Assembly: GCA_963751775.1 (NCBI GenBank) | Contig: CAVVVW010000008.1 | Span: 62,001 to 126,000, forward strand | Direction of reading: 5' to 3' | Source of the DNA: CADEEN01 sp963751775 | GTDB lineage: Bacteria > Pseudomonadota > Gammaproteobacteria > Burkholderiales > Burkholderiaceae_C | DNA length: 64,000 bases | Made by a program: the position numbers and the translations under genes | In this document: in pieces, positions 44,636 to 53,725 of the stretch | How positions within the stretch are numbered: position 1 is the stretch's first letter | How the letters are laid out: each line of letters opens with the position of its first letter | The notes under the pieces: model-generated | The model's database searches: none | What the model was told of the DNA's origin: nothing | The model's input: the letters and a program-made list of their open reading frames with translations, nothing else

Positions 44636-45804
44636 GACGGCACCCAGTGTAGTGATCGTTGGCGGCGGCGTGATCGGCGCCGCCAGCGCCTGCTTTCTCG
44701 CCCGCGACCATCGCGCATCGGTCACCGTGCTCGAGCGCGACCCGAGCTACCGCCAGGCGTCGAGTGCGCTGTCGGCGAGTTCGATCCGCCAGCAGTTCTC
44801 GTCCGCGATCAACATCGCGCTGTCGCAGGCCGGTATCGAATTCCTGCGCCACGTCGGCGACGAACTCGAAGTCGACGGCCAGCGGCCTGCCATCGGCCTG
44901 GTCGAGGCCGGTTATCTGTACCTGGCCAGCAGCGCCGGCGCAGCGCAGCTGCGCGCCAACCACGCGCTGCAGCGCGCGCACGGCGCCGACATCGAACTGC
45001 TGACTCCCGCTGCGCTGCAAGCACGCTGGCCCTGGCTGGCGACCGATGGCCTGGCGCTCGGCGCGCATGGCGTGCGCGGCGAGGGCTGGTTCGACGGCCC
45101 GGCGCTGCACGCCGCGTTCAAGCGCAAGGCGCAGGCCTGCGGCGCGCGCTTCGTGCATGCCGATGCGCGTCGCCTTCGATGCCCGTGGCGACCGCGTGCA
45201 CGCGGTGCGCGACGCCAACGGCCGGGCCCATGCCGCCGATGCCGTGCTCGTCGCCGCCGGCGCCTGGAGTGCCTCGCTGGCCGCCAAGCTGGGACTGGCG
45301 CTGCCGGTGCACGCCGAGAAGCGCGATGTGTTCGTGCTCGACTCGCCCGCGCGCCTGCCCGGCTGCCCGCTGCTGATCGACCCCTCCGGCGTCTGGCTGC
45401 GGCCCGAAGGCCGTGGCTTCATCGCCGGCGCACCGCCGCGGGGCGACGTGGCCGACGACGCGCCGCTGGATGCGATCGACCACGACCTGTTCGACGCCGT
45501 GATCTGGCCCACGCTGGCCGCGCGCATCCCGGCCTTCGAAGCCTTGCGCGTGCGTTCGGCCTGGGCCGGCTACTACGAGATGAACCGCTTCGACCACAAT
45601 GGCGTGGTCGGTGCGGTGCCGGGCTGGGCCAACGCGTTCATCGCCTGCGGGTTTTCCGGCCACGGCATGCAGCACGCGCCGGCCGTCGGCCGCGCGATGG
45701 CCGAGCGCATCGGCACCGGGCACTATGGCAGCCTGGACTTGACCCCGCTGGCCGCCGAACGGCTGCAACGCGGCGAACCGCTGATCGAACACAACATCAT
45801 CTGA
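44634..45804 (+). CDS. FAD-dependent D-amino-acid/glycine oxidase-like enzyme, frameshifted
   Basis: About 390 residues of the DAO family. The FAD motif VVIVGGGVIGAASACFLARD begins at residue 6, fixing the start at 44634. SASSIRQQFS is the second FAD contact; after a shift near 45170 come VLVAAGAWSASLA and the C-terminal VVGAVPGWANAFIACGFSGH flavin-contact block. It resembles FOXRED1/SoxB-like amine oxidases. It probably oxidises an N-substituted or D-amino acid to an imine, which the divergent reductase-family protein could process. Confidence 0.85.
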
Positions 45805-45806
45805 AC

Positions 45807-46574
45807 ATGACCGACGCCCCAAGCCGCGAAGCCGCGTCGCCCGCGATCGAGCTCAACCGCTTGCGCTGGAGCGACCCCTTGCGCTGGCTGCGCCTGGGCG
45901 CACGCGACTTCCTTCGCTGCCCCGGCATCGGCCTGTTCTACGGCGGCTGCTTCATGGTCATGGGCTGGGCGCTGATGAAGGTCTATCAGAACGCCGCCGC
46001 CTACGTGCTGGCGCTGTCGGCCGGCTTCCTGCTCGTCGGGCCGTTCCTGTGCCTGGGCCTGTACCACGTCAGCCAGACCCTCGAGCGCGGCGCGAAGCCC
46101 GACTTCGGCGCCTCGCTGCTGGCCTGGGACGCGCGCACCGGCACGCTGGCGATCTTCGGCTTCGTGCTGCTGGTGCTGGAGATGCTGTGGGGCCGCGCGG
46201 CGCTGGTGGTGTTTGCCGTCAGCTTCGACGGCATGCCCGACTTCAAGGGCTCGCTGCTGGCCCTGCTCGACCCCGAGAACCTGGGCTTCATCGTCGCCTA
46301 CCTGGCGGTCGGCGGCGTCTTCGCCGGGCTGATCTTCGCGATCAGCGTGGTCGCGATGCCGTTGATCCTCGACCGCCCGGTCGACGCCATCACCGCCGGC
46401 CTGACCAGCCTGCGCCTGGTGCTGACGCAGCCCGGCGTGATGCTGCTGTGGGGCGCGCTGATCACCGCGCTGGTGGTGGCCGCGATGCTGCCGTGGTTCG
46501 CCGGCCTGCTGGTGGCAGGCCCCGTGCTCGGCCACGCCTCGTGGCACGCCTACCGGGCCGCGGTCAGGGCATGA
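45807..46574 (+). CDS. DUF2189 integral membrane protein
   Basis: A 255-residue protein with about six hydrophobic helices. LRWLRLGARDFLRCPGIGLFYG and LVGPFLCLGLYHVSQTLERG are the signatures of DUF2189 (a family in proteobacteria with no known role). A later segment, VVAMPLILDRPVDAITAGL, is also conserved. It starts 2 bp after the oxidase stop, so the two are translationally coupled. Confidence 0.85.
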   Translation: MTDAPSREAASPAIELNRLRWSDPLRWLRLGARDFLRCPGIGLFYGGCFMVMGWALMKVYQNAAAYVLALSAGFLLVGPFLCLGLYHVSQTLERGAKPDFGASLLAWDARTGTLAIFGFVLLVLEMLWGRAALVVFAVSFDGMPDFKGSLLALLDPENLGFIVAYLAVGGVFAGLIFAISVVAMPLILDRPVDAITAGLTSLRLVLTQPGVMLLWGALITALVVAAMLPWFAGLLVAGPVLGHASWHAYRAAVRA

Positions 46575-46677
46575 CGGTCCGCCAGATCGCGCCCTGTCCT
46601 GCGTCAGTTCCGAACTGAGAACCCAGGCCGACAATCCCGGCATCGGCCCGCGCCCAACGCGCGGCCGAGACGGTACC

Positions 46678-47403
46678 GTGATCCCCAGCGTCCTCCAGGT
46701 CGTCCTGATATCGGCAATCCCTGTCGGCGCCGCATTCCTCGGCGCAATGACGGCGGCCTGGCGCGCGCCCGGCCATGTCGTCAGGAGCTGCATCCAGCAC
46801 TTCGCGGCCGGCGTCATCTTCTCGGTCGTCGCGGTCGAACTGCTGCCCGAGGTGCGGCGTGGCCATGACCCGTTCGAAGTCGGCTGGACGTTCGCGGCCG
46901 GCGTCGCGCTGATGCTCGTCATCGACGCCACGGTCAAGCGGTTCAACCATGGCGGCGAACATGCCGGCGCCCGCGGGCCGTCGCCGGGCCAGCTGGTGCC
47001 GATCGCCGTCGATCTGCTGATCGACGGGCTGCTGATCGGCATCGCGATGACCGCCGGTCTCAAGCAGGGCGTGCTGCTCACCATCGCGCTGACACTGGAG
47101 CTGTTTTCGCTCGGACTTGCGATGGCCGTGCAGTTCGGCGGCGCGAAGTTTGCCGTGCGTGTACTGGCGCCGACCGGCATCGCCTGCCTCATGATCGTCG
47201 GCGCGGTCCTCGGGCGCACCGTCCTGGCCGACGCGTCGGTGCACACCCTGGCGGGGCTGCTCTCCTTCGGCTGCGCGGCGCTCTTGTTCCTGGTCACCGA
47301 AGAGTTGCTGATCGAAGCCCATGAGTCAGCCGACACCGCCCTTACGACCTCCATGTTCTTCGTCGGCTTCCTGATCTTCCTGCTGCTCGGCATGGTTGAG
47401 TAA
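46678..47403 (+). CDS. ZIP-like metal transporter family protein
   Basis: A 241-residue membrane protein with about seven to eight helices and a GTG start preceded by GAGACGG. The early QHFAAGVIFSVVAVELLPE segment and the later VDLLIDGLLIGIAM and TLELFSLGLAMAV segments parallel helices 2, 4 and 5 of ZIP transporters, where His/Glu/Asp residues bind metal. Here Asp and Glu replace some of the usual His residues, so metal preference is open. Convergent with the acyl-CoA synthetase gene. Confidence 0.65.
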   Translation: MIPSVLQVVLISAIPVGAAFLGAMTAAWRAPGHVVRSCIQHFAAGVIFSVVAVELLPEVRRGHDPFEVGWTFAAGVALMLVIDATVKRFNHGGEHAGARGPSPGQLVPIAVDLLIDGLLIGIAMTAGLKQGVLLTIALTLELFSLGLAMAVQFGGAKFAVRVLAPTGIACLMIVGAVLGRTVLADASVHTLAGLLSFGCAALLFLVTEELLIEAHESADTALTTSMFFVGFLIFLLLGMVE

Positions 47404-47414
47404 GGCCGGCAAGA

Positions 47415-47432
47415 CCGTCGCCGGGGCGACGG
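47415..47432. terminator. GC-rich hairpin between convergent genes
   Basis: CCGTCGCC and GGCGACGG (47415-47422, 47425-47432) form an 8-bp perfect repeat with two central bases, 12 bp after the ZIP-like stop and before the convergent synthetase stop. No T-tract. Confidence 0.35.
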
Positions 47433-47453
47433 CCAATACCGCGCACCTTGCCG

Positions 47454-49110
47454 TCATCCGCCGGAATGCGAGCCCACCGTGTCCGTGGCAATGCCGCGCT
47501 TCTTCAACGCGCGCAGGTCGAACATCCCGGGCAGCGTGCGTGGATCGACGTGCGGCGCAAAGATCGTGTGCTTCTGGATCTTCTGCGTCCCGGTGGTCGG
47601 CAACGTATCGGTGAACCAGAGCCACCCCGGCGCCTTGTAGTACGCCAATCGCTGGTGGCAGAAGTTGAAGAGGCCGACTGCGGTTTCGCGGTCACCGATG
47701 CCGGCCTTGAGCACGACGCAGGCGAGCACCTCCTCTTCGCGCACGTCGTCGGGCAGCGCCAGGACTGCAGCCTGCGCCACCTCAGGATGCGTCAGCAGCA
47801 GGGCCTCGACCTCGGCCGCCGCGATGTTCTCGCCCGAGCGGCGAATGATGTTCTTCTTGCGGTCGACGAAGTGCAGCGTGCCGTCGACGGCGCGATATAC
47901 GGTGTCGCCGGTGTGGAACCAGCCGCCGCGCCAGACCCTTTCGGTCTCGGCCTCGTTCTTCAGGTAGCCGGAGAACGCGCCGCGTCGGGGCGTCTGCGCC
48001 GAGTGGCGGATGAGCATCTCGCCAGGCGTGCCATCGGCCACGTCGAGATCGCCATCGTCCACCACGCGCACGTCGATGCCCGGCGTGGCGCGGCCGAAGG
48101 CGCGCGTCCCGACCTTGCGCGGCTCGACGCTGTCGACGAGCAGGCGGACCATCTCCGTCATGCCCCAGATCTCGACCAACGGGAATCCGAAACGGGCTTC
48201 GAACGCGGCGTGCAGTTGCGGTTCGACGCCGGCGCCGAAGCCGACGCGCACGCGGTGACCGCGTGAGTCGTCGGCCCCTGGCTGCCGCATCAGCGCCTGA
48301 ATCACGATCCCCAGGTAGTGAACGACGGTGGCCCGGGTCTGGACCACATCGGCCCACCAGCGCTGGGCGTGAAAACGATCGGATTGGATCTGGCAGCCAC
48401 CGCTGCAGATCGCCCCGAACAGTGAGACCACGCCGGCGTTGACGTGGTACAGCGGCAGCGGGTTGTAGATGCGGTCCTCGCCGGGGCGCAGCCCGCCGAG
48501 CCCGGGCAGTCCGGCGTACCAGGCGCCCGCGGAAACCTCGTAACCATGGGAGAGCATGCAACCCTTGGGCCGCCCGGTCGTGCCCGACGTGTAGAGCAGG
48601 CTCGCCTCCGTCGACGGGGTGACTGTTCGCCGCCGTCGCCGGTCGCCGCGGCGGCGGTGGCTGCGTGTCCTGGTCGACGATCAATATCCGCGGCTTGTGG
48701 GTTGACTCCGAGATCCCCTGTGCGACCTGCGACGCCCGCGAGGCGACGGCCAACAACAGTTCCGGCTCGGCGTGCTCGGCGAGGTAGGCAATCTCATTGC
48801 TGCGGTAGTCCGGGTTGATCGGCACACAGGACACGCCGATGGTGTTGAGGGCCAGCTTGTGCACGAAGTGCTCGGCTCGGTTTTCCAGCAGCATCGCCAC
48901 GCGGTGGCCGGTTCCGTAGCCGGCGCGGCGATAGGCGTCGACCCAGCGTTCGACCGTCGCGCCGACCTGCGCATAGCTGAGTTCGAGCATGCCCGGCACG
49001 GCGCCCGGATGGGCGCCGGCGGGAAACGCGATAAAGGGTCGGTCACCGTGGGTGCGCACCGCATCGGTCCAGACCTCCCCGACGGTGGACCCGTCGCGCA
49101 GTTCAAGCAT
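47454..49110 (-). CDS. AMP-dependent acyl-CoA synthetase/ligase, frameshifted
   Basis: About 551 residues after repair. It activates a carboxylic acid as acyl-AMP then acyl-CoA. Motifs: the phosphate loop SLLYTSGTTGRPKG, just downstream of a shift near 48620; NPLPLYHVNAGV; the adenine motif EIWGMTEMV; the ribose motif WFHTGDTVYRAVDG and FVDRKKNIIRRSGENIA; and TGTQKIQKH with the catalytic Lys. The overall pattern resembles long/medium-chain or crotonobetaine-type ligases. Start at 49110 follows GGAAGGG. No adjacent beta-oxidation gene, so substrate is unknown. Confidence 0.88.
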
Positions 49111-49258
49111 CGCCAAGCCCTTCCTTGTTCCCGCTGTCACACCTCGGCCGACGATTTTCTGCGTCTCTGCACTCAGCGGCAAGGATCCCGTGGCCAGCGT
49201 CGGAACGAGGCGCAGGATTCGATCGACGACGATGCGGCAGCCATAGCGGCCGCCGACT

Positions 49259-50941
49259 TCAAGTCGACTGCAGCACGCGGATCAGCATGTCGATCACGTC
49301 GTTGCCGTCGGGTGACTTCAGCCGGTGCTGGCGCAGCGAGCGAGCCAGGTCGGCGCGCGCCAGCATCTTGGTGTCGGAGCGGATCAGGATGCCCGCGATC
49401 GCGCGCTGAACTTCGAGCGAACGGGCCTGTGCAAACAGGCCGGCGATCTCCTGCAGACTTTGCGGATCGGACACACGTTGTCGCGCCAGCGTTTCGAGCG
49501 CACGCACTTGCGCGTCGGCACCGGTCATGCGCGCGATGCCCGTCGTCACGGCACGCAACTCGCCGACGTCGGCGAGCGGGCGCTGGCGCAGGTAGGCCTG
49601 CGCGATCTCCAGATCGTCGTCGCGCGCACCCGTCAGCGCGCGAACGGTGCGTTCGTGCGCCTCGGCATTGCCCAGGCACGCCAGCACGGCCGAATGCGCC
49701 ACGTTGCCGGCTCGCGCGGCACCGCTGGCCAGCAATTGCTGCGCCAGGCCCGCGCTCTCCTGCTGCGGGGTCGCGCAGACGAGGTCGACCTCGTTCTTGC
49801 CCAGGTTGCCGCGGGCCATGCGATCGGCGAGCATGTGAACGAACTCGGCCTGCTCCTGCGCCGGCGTCAGCCAGCCCAGGTTGCGCGCCAGCGCCATCAT
49901 GCGGGTCTGCACCGAGGCCATGTCGGCGTCGCGCGCAAAGGCGAGGTAGCGATCGCGCGTCGCGCGGTCGCGTTCGATCGCAGCGAGTGCCGCGGCCGCC
50001 TCCGGCGCCTGCCGCTCGGCCGGGCCGAGCGAGGCCGCATAACGCTCGATGTGGTCGAGAAACATGCGCACTTCGGTCACGTCGCGACGCAGGACCTCGT
50101 GCATGAAGGCGATCTTCTGCGCCGTCGAGGGCCGCTCGTCGGCGAAGGCGCACATGTCGCGGCGAAAGCCCATGTGCGGATCCGCGGCGGTCAGGCCGGC
50201 GACGGCGATCATCGAACTCGGCCCGAACAGCTTGAGCAGGGTCGGACTCGGGCGGCCACTCGCGACTTCGCCCGCCGGCGCCGTCTGGAAGTAGCGCTCG
50301 AGCAGCGGGCCTGCCGTGCGCCCGAGCGGTGCTTTCGACGAAAAGCCGTACAGCACCGGCACGTCCTTGAACACGTGGCGCAGGCGGTCGCGGTTGCTCT
50401 GACCGTAGCGTTCGCTCAGCAGCGCAGAAATGCGCTCTGCGTCGGCCTGCGAATGGCCCGATCGGAGCAGGCTGCGCCCTACTTCGGCCGATGCGACATA
50501 CCGCGGGTCGGACTTCAGGGTGTTGCAGCCGAAGAGATACACCTCCTTGAGTTGCGAGAACAAACCGTTACCGTGCTCGCTGCACGTCGCATGCTGCAAC
50601 TCGTGCATCGTCAGGAACTCGCGGTCGTCGAAGCGGTCGGTGTAGAACTCGGTGCCGTCGTCGAAATGGCCCGAAATGATCAGCGCATCGCAGGTCACGC
50701 CGCGCCGGCGAGCCGATTCGAGCCAATCCGGCTGCCCGCGCTGCACCAGCTCGACGAACTTGTACTCGCCGCGCGGGAGGTGGCGCTGGAACGCCTCCTT
50801 CTCGTCGGATGAGTTGATGGTGACCGTGCACACCGTCTTCGGTGCCGCGGCGGCGTGGGGAGACCACGCGGCGGCCAGGCAGGCCACGAGGGCGGCCAAG
50901 GTGCCGAACAAGGATCGGCGCAGAGCGGTTCGACGCAGCAT
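49259..50941 (-). CDS. Secreted caspase-like (clan CD) protein with helical repeat C-terminus, copy A
   Basis: An intact 560-residue exported protein. Signal peptide about residues 1-33 (ALVACLAAAWSPHAAA). The N-terminal domain contains LIISGHFDDG with His92 and VYLFGCNTL with Cys139, each at the end of a hydrophobic strand, 47 residues apart. This is the order and spacing of the His/Cys dyad of caspase-fold peptidases (clan CD, CHAT and gingipain-like). VPVLYGFSSKAPLG may be the next strand and S1 wall. From about residue 230 the protein is all-helical with HEAT-like repeats, such as AQAYLRQRPLADVGELRAV. It lies 53 bp after a paralogue. Activity is inferred. Confidence 0.7.
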   Translation of the reverse strand: MLRRTALRRSLFGTLAALVACLAAAWSPHAAAAPKTVCTVTINSSDEKEAFQRHLPRGEYKFVELVQRGQPDWLESARRRGVTCDALIISGHFDDGTEFYTDRFDDREFLTMHELQHATCSEHGNGLFSQLKEVYLFGCNTLKSDPRYVASAEVGRSLLRSGHSQADAERISALLSERYGQSNRDRLRHVFKDVPVLYGFSSKAPLGRTAGPLLERYFQTAPAGEVASGRPSPTLLKLFGPSSMIAVAGLTAADPHMGFRRDMCAFADERPSTAQKIAFMHEVLRRDVTEVRMFLDHIERYAASLGPAERQAPEAAAALAAIERDRATRDRYLAFARDADMASVQTRMMALARNLGWLTPAQEQAEFVHMLADRMARGNLGKNEVDLVCATPQQESAGLAQQLLASGAARAGNVAHSAVLACLGNAEAHERTVRALTGARDDDLEIAQAYLRQRPLADVGELRAVTTGIARMTGADAQVRALETLARQRVSDPQSLQEIAGLFAQARSLEVQRAIAGILIRSDTKMLARADLARSLRQHRLKSPDGNDVIDMLIRVLQST

Positions 50942-50994
50942 GCCCCAGTGTTCCACAAGACGTGCGAGCGACGAAAGGGCATGTTACCGATCGC

Positions 50995-52656
50995 TCAGGA
51001 TGATTGCAGCCTTCGTATCAGCGCATCGACGATATCGTCGCCCGGCGGGGACTGCAAACGGTGTTCGGTCAAGGTGCGCACGAGTTGCGGGCTGGCGATC
51101 GATCGCAGGTCGGCGCGGATCAGGATGCCTGCGATCGCAGACTGGACGGACGACGACGAAGTGTCGGCGAACAGGCGTGTCAGGCGGTCCAGGATTTCGC
51201 GATCGGACACATAGTGCCGGCCCAATGCCTCCAGCGCGCGCACCTGTGCATCGGACGGCGGCATGCGGGCGATGCTGTCGGCGACGCGCCGCAACTCGCC
51301 GGCGTCGGTGAGGGGCCGGTGGCGCAGATAGGCCTGCGCGATCTCGACGTCCGCCTCGTGCGGGCTCAGCAGACCCTCCAGCGTTCGCGCATGCGCCTCG
51401 GCGCTGCCCAGGCAGGCGCGGACGGCGGCATGCGGCAGGTCGTCGGCCGGGCTGCCCGGCGCCACGCGCCGGTTGAAAGCGCCATCGAGGTCGTGTTCCT
51501 GGTTCAACGTGCAGGCCAGATCCACCTCGGCAATGCCAACCTTGCTGCGGGCCTGCAGTTCGCCCAGCATCAGTGCCAATTCATCCCACCTCTGGTCGAC
51601 CGACAACCAGCCCAGGTCCTGCGCCACCTTGAGCATCCGCACCCGTACCGCCGGCTGATCGGCATCGCGTGCGAAGGCGAGAAAGCGCGCGCGGGCCTCG
51701 GCGTCGCCGGCGATGGCCGCGAGCGCCAGGGTCACCTCCGGGGTGCGCCGCGCAGGGGCCTCGAGCGACGTCGCATAGCGCTGGATGCGGTCGAGATGGA
51801 CCCTGGCTTGGGCGGTGTCGCGTTGCAGTAGCTGGTGCACGAACTCGAGCTTCTTCGCGTCGGACAGACGGTCGTCGGCGAACTGGCACACGTCGCGTCG
51901 CACCGACGCGTGCGGATCCTGGTCGGTCATGCCCTGCGTCACGGTCATCGCGTACGGCGCGAAGTGCGCGAGCAGGCGACTGCTCGCGTGGCCTTGTCCG
52001 ATCTCACGCGCGCCGTTCGTGCGGAAGTAGCTGCTCAACGTCGACGCGGCGATCGGGCCCAGTGGCGCCACCGACGAGAAGCCGTAGATCACGGGCACGT
52101 CCTTGAACACCTGGCGCATGCGGTCGCGGCTGCTCTCCCCGTGCCCGGCGCTCAGCAATTGCAGTTGGCGTTCGGCCTCCTTGCGCGAGTGCCCTTCGCG
52201 CACGAGGCTGCGAACGATCTCGGCCGATGCGCTGCTCTGCGGCTGCGGATTCAGGGTGTTGCAGCCAAAGAGATGGACTTCCTTCAGCTGCGAAAAGAGC
52301 CCCGGGCACGAATCACTGCAGGAGACGCGCTCGAGTTCATCGACGGGCAGGAACTCGCGCACCTCCAGCCGATCGGAAAAGAATTCGTTCCCGCCGTCGT
52401 AGTGGCCGGAGATGACGAGCACGTCGCAGGTGACGCCCGCGCGACACGCCGAAGCCAGCCAGTCGGGTCGGTCGCGCTCGACGAGTTCGACGAACTCGTA
52501 TTTCGAGGCCGGCAGGTAGCGCCGAAACGCTTCCTTCTCGTCGGCGGAATTGACGGTGATCGTGCACACCGTCTGTTTCTCGGCGGCGGCGGATGCCTTC
52601 GCCAGCGGCAGCGCCGCTGCAAGCGAGACGAGAAGGATCTGCAGTGCCCGGCGCAT
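50995..52656 (-). CDS. Secreted caspase-like (clan CD) protein with helical repeat C-terminus, copy B
   Basis: An intact 553-residue paralogue of the 49259-50941 protein. Signal peptide about residues 1-24 (LVSLAAALPLAKASA). LVISGHYDGG carries His85 and VHLFGCNTL carries Cys132, again 47 residues apart, and both copies share GLFSQLKEV, FKDVPV-YGFSS-APLG and a C-terminal helical array (HRPLTDAGELRRVAD; VQSAIAGILIRADLRS). An added SCSDSC motif precedes the Cys strand. The similarity runs the whole length, so the pair arose by tandem duplication. It is first in the two-gene unit and divergent from 52807-53712. Confidence 0.7.
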   Translation of the reverse strand: MRRALQILLVSLAAALPLAKASAAAEKQTVCTITVNSADEKEAFRRYLPASKYEFVELVERDRPDWLASACRAGVTCDVLVISGHYDGGNEFFSDRLEVREFLPVDELERVSCSDSCPGLFSQLKEVHLFGCNTLNPQPQSSASAEIVRSLVREGHSRKEAERQLQLLSAGHGESSRDRMRQVFKDVPVIYGFSSVAPLGPIAASTLSSYFRTNGAREIGQGHASSRLLAHFAPYAMTVTQGMTDQDPHASVRRDVCQFADDRLSDAKKLEFVHQLLQRDTAQARVHLDRIQRYATSLEAPARRTPEVTLALAAIAGDAEARARFLAFARDADQPAVRVRMLKVAQDLGWLSVDQRWDELALMLGELQARSKVGIAEVDLACTLNQEHDLDGAFNRRVAPGSPADDLPHAAVRACLGSAEAHARTLEGLLSPHEADVEIAQAYLRHRPLTDAGELRRVADSIARMPPSDAQVRALEALGRHYVSDREILDRLTRLFADTSSSSVQSAIAGILIRADLRSIASPQLVRTLTEHRLQSPPGDDIVDALIRRLQSS

Positions 52657-52806
52657 ACGGCGATCGTAACGATTGCACTGTCGGTCGAGGCCATCGAACG
52701 CACCCGCCGGCGTTCGAGGTGATTGACTTGCGTCATTGTTTGTTCAGAAGTCCAGGCCAATCATGTGAAAAGGGGCATTGGTGGAAAACAGGGATCGGGG
52801 CAGCAT

Positions 52807-53712
52807 GTGATCAGCGTTCTGCGCACGCTCGGCATCGCGCTGCTGCTGGCGCTGTGTTTCGGAGCGGGCGACCTGCACGCGCAGCCATCGACGCCGGACG
52901 CGCTGCGCGCTCGCTTCGCGGCCATACGCGCGAACAACGCCGGCAGCCTCATCGAGCGATCGGTGTACCTGCTCTCGACCGAGGTGTCGGGTCGGATGAG
53001 TGGTGATGTCTACGCGCTGGTCGACCATCCGTACGCCGACGTGCGCAGTGCGCTGGCCGACGCGAATCACTGGTGCGGAATTCTGATCCTGCACCTGAAC
53101 GTCAAGTATTGCCGCGCCGTGACCACAGGAGCACGGCAACAGGTCGTGACCGGCGTCGGGCGCAAGTTCGACCAACCGCTGTCCGACGTGTACTGGGCGA
53201 AGTTCGAATTCGCGATGCCGAGCGCCGGCGACGGCTACCTTAGCATCGACCTGCAGGCACCTGCCGGCCCGCTGAACACCAAGGACTACCGCTTCGTCGT
53301 CGAGGCCGTGCCATTCGCGGAGCGGCAGTCGCTGCTGCACATGACCTACGCCTATTCCTACGGCCTGGCCGCCGACTGGGCGATGCATGCCTATCTGGCC
53401 ACGATCGGCCACGACAAACTTGGATTCAGCGTCGTCGGCCGGCGCGCCGACGGCCGACCCGTCCTGGTTGGGGGCGTACGCGGCGTGCTCGAGCGCAATG
53501 CGCTGCGCTACTACCTGGCGATCGAGGCCTACGTGCGAGCCCACGCGCTCCCGGCGTCCGCGCAGCTATCGAGGAGCCTGGACGATTGGTTCGCGGCCAC
53601 CGAACGCTTTGCGTTGCAGTTGCACGAGATCGACCGCGACACCTATGTCGAGATGAAGCTGCGCGAAGTCCGCCGCCAGCAGACGACGGACCCGCCGCCG
53701 ATCATCCACTGA
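52807..53712 (+). CDS. Secreted protein of unknown function, possibly START/SRPBCC-like
   Basis: A 301-residue protein with a signal peptide (TLGIALLLALCFGAGDLHA, cleavage near residue 26) and a soluble domain. Segments are DVYALVDHPYADVRSALADA, HWCGILILHLNVKYCRAV with two Cys, and YGLAADWAMHAYLATIGHDK. The mix of a ligand-cavity-like helix and strands with a C-terminal helix could be START/SRPBCC-like, but I cannot assign it firmly. The GTG start at 52807 is the last good start before the signal peptide. Divergent from the caspase-like pair across 150 bp. Confidence 0.65.
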   Translation: MISVLRTLGIALLLALCFGAGDLHAQPSTPDALRARFAAIRANNAGSLIERSVYLLSTEVSGRMSGDVYALVDHPYADVRSALADANHWCGILILHLNVKYCRAVTTGARQQVVTGVGRKFDQPLSDVYWAKFEFAMPSAGDGYLSIDLQAPAGPLNTKDYRFVVEAVPFAERQSLLHMTYAYSYGLAADWAMHAYLATIGHDKLGFSVVGRRADGRPVLVGGVRGVLERNALRYYLAIEAYVRAHALPASAQLSRSLDDWFAATERFALQLHEIDRDTYVEMKLREVRRQQTTDPPPIIH

Positions 53713-53725
53713 ACCGAGCGCGCGC

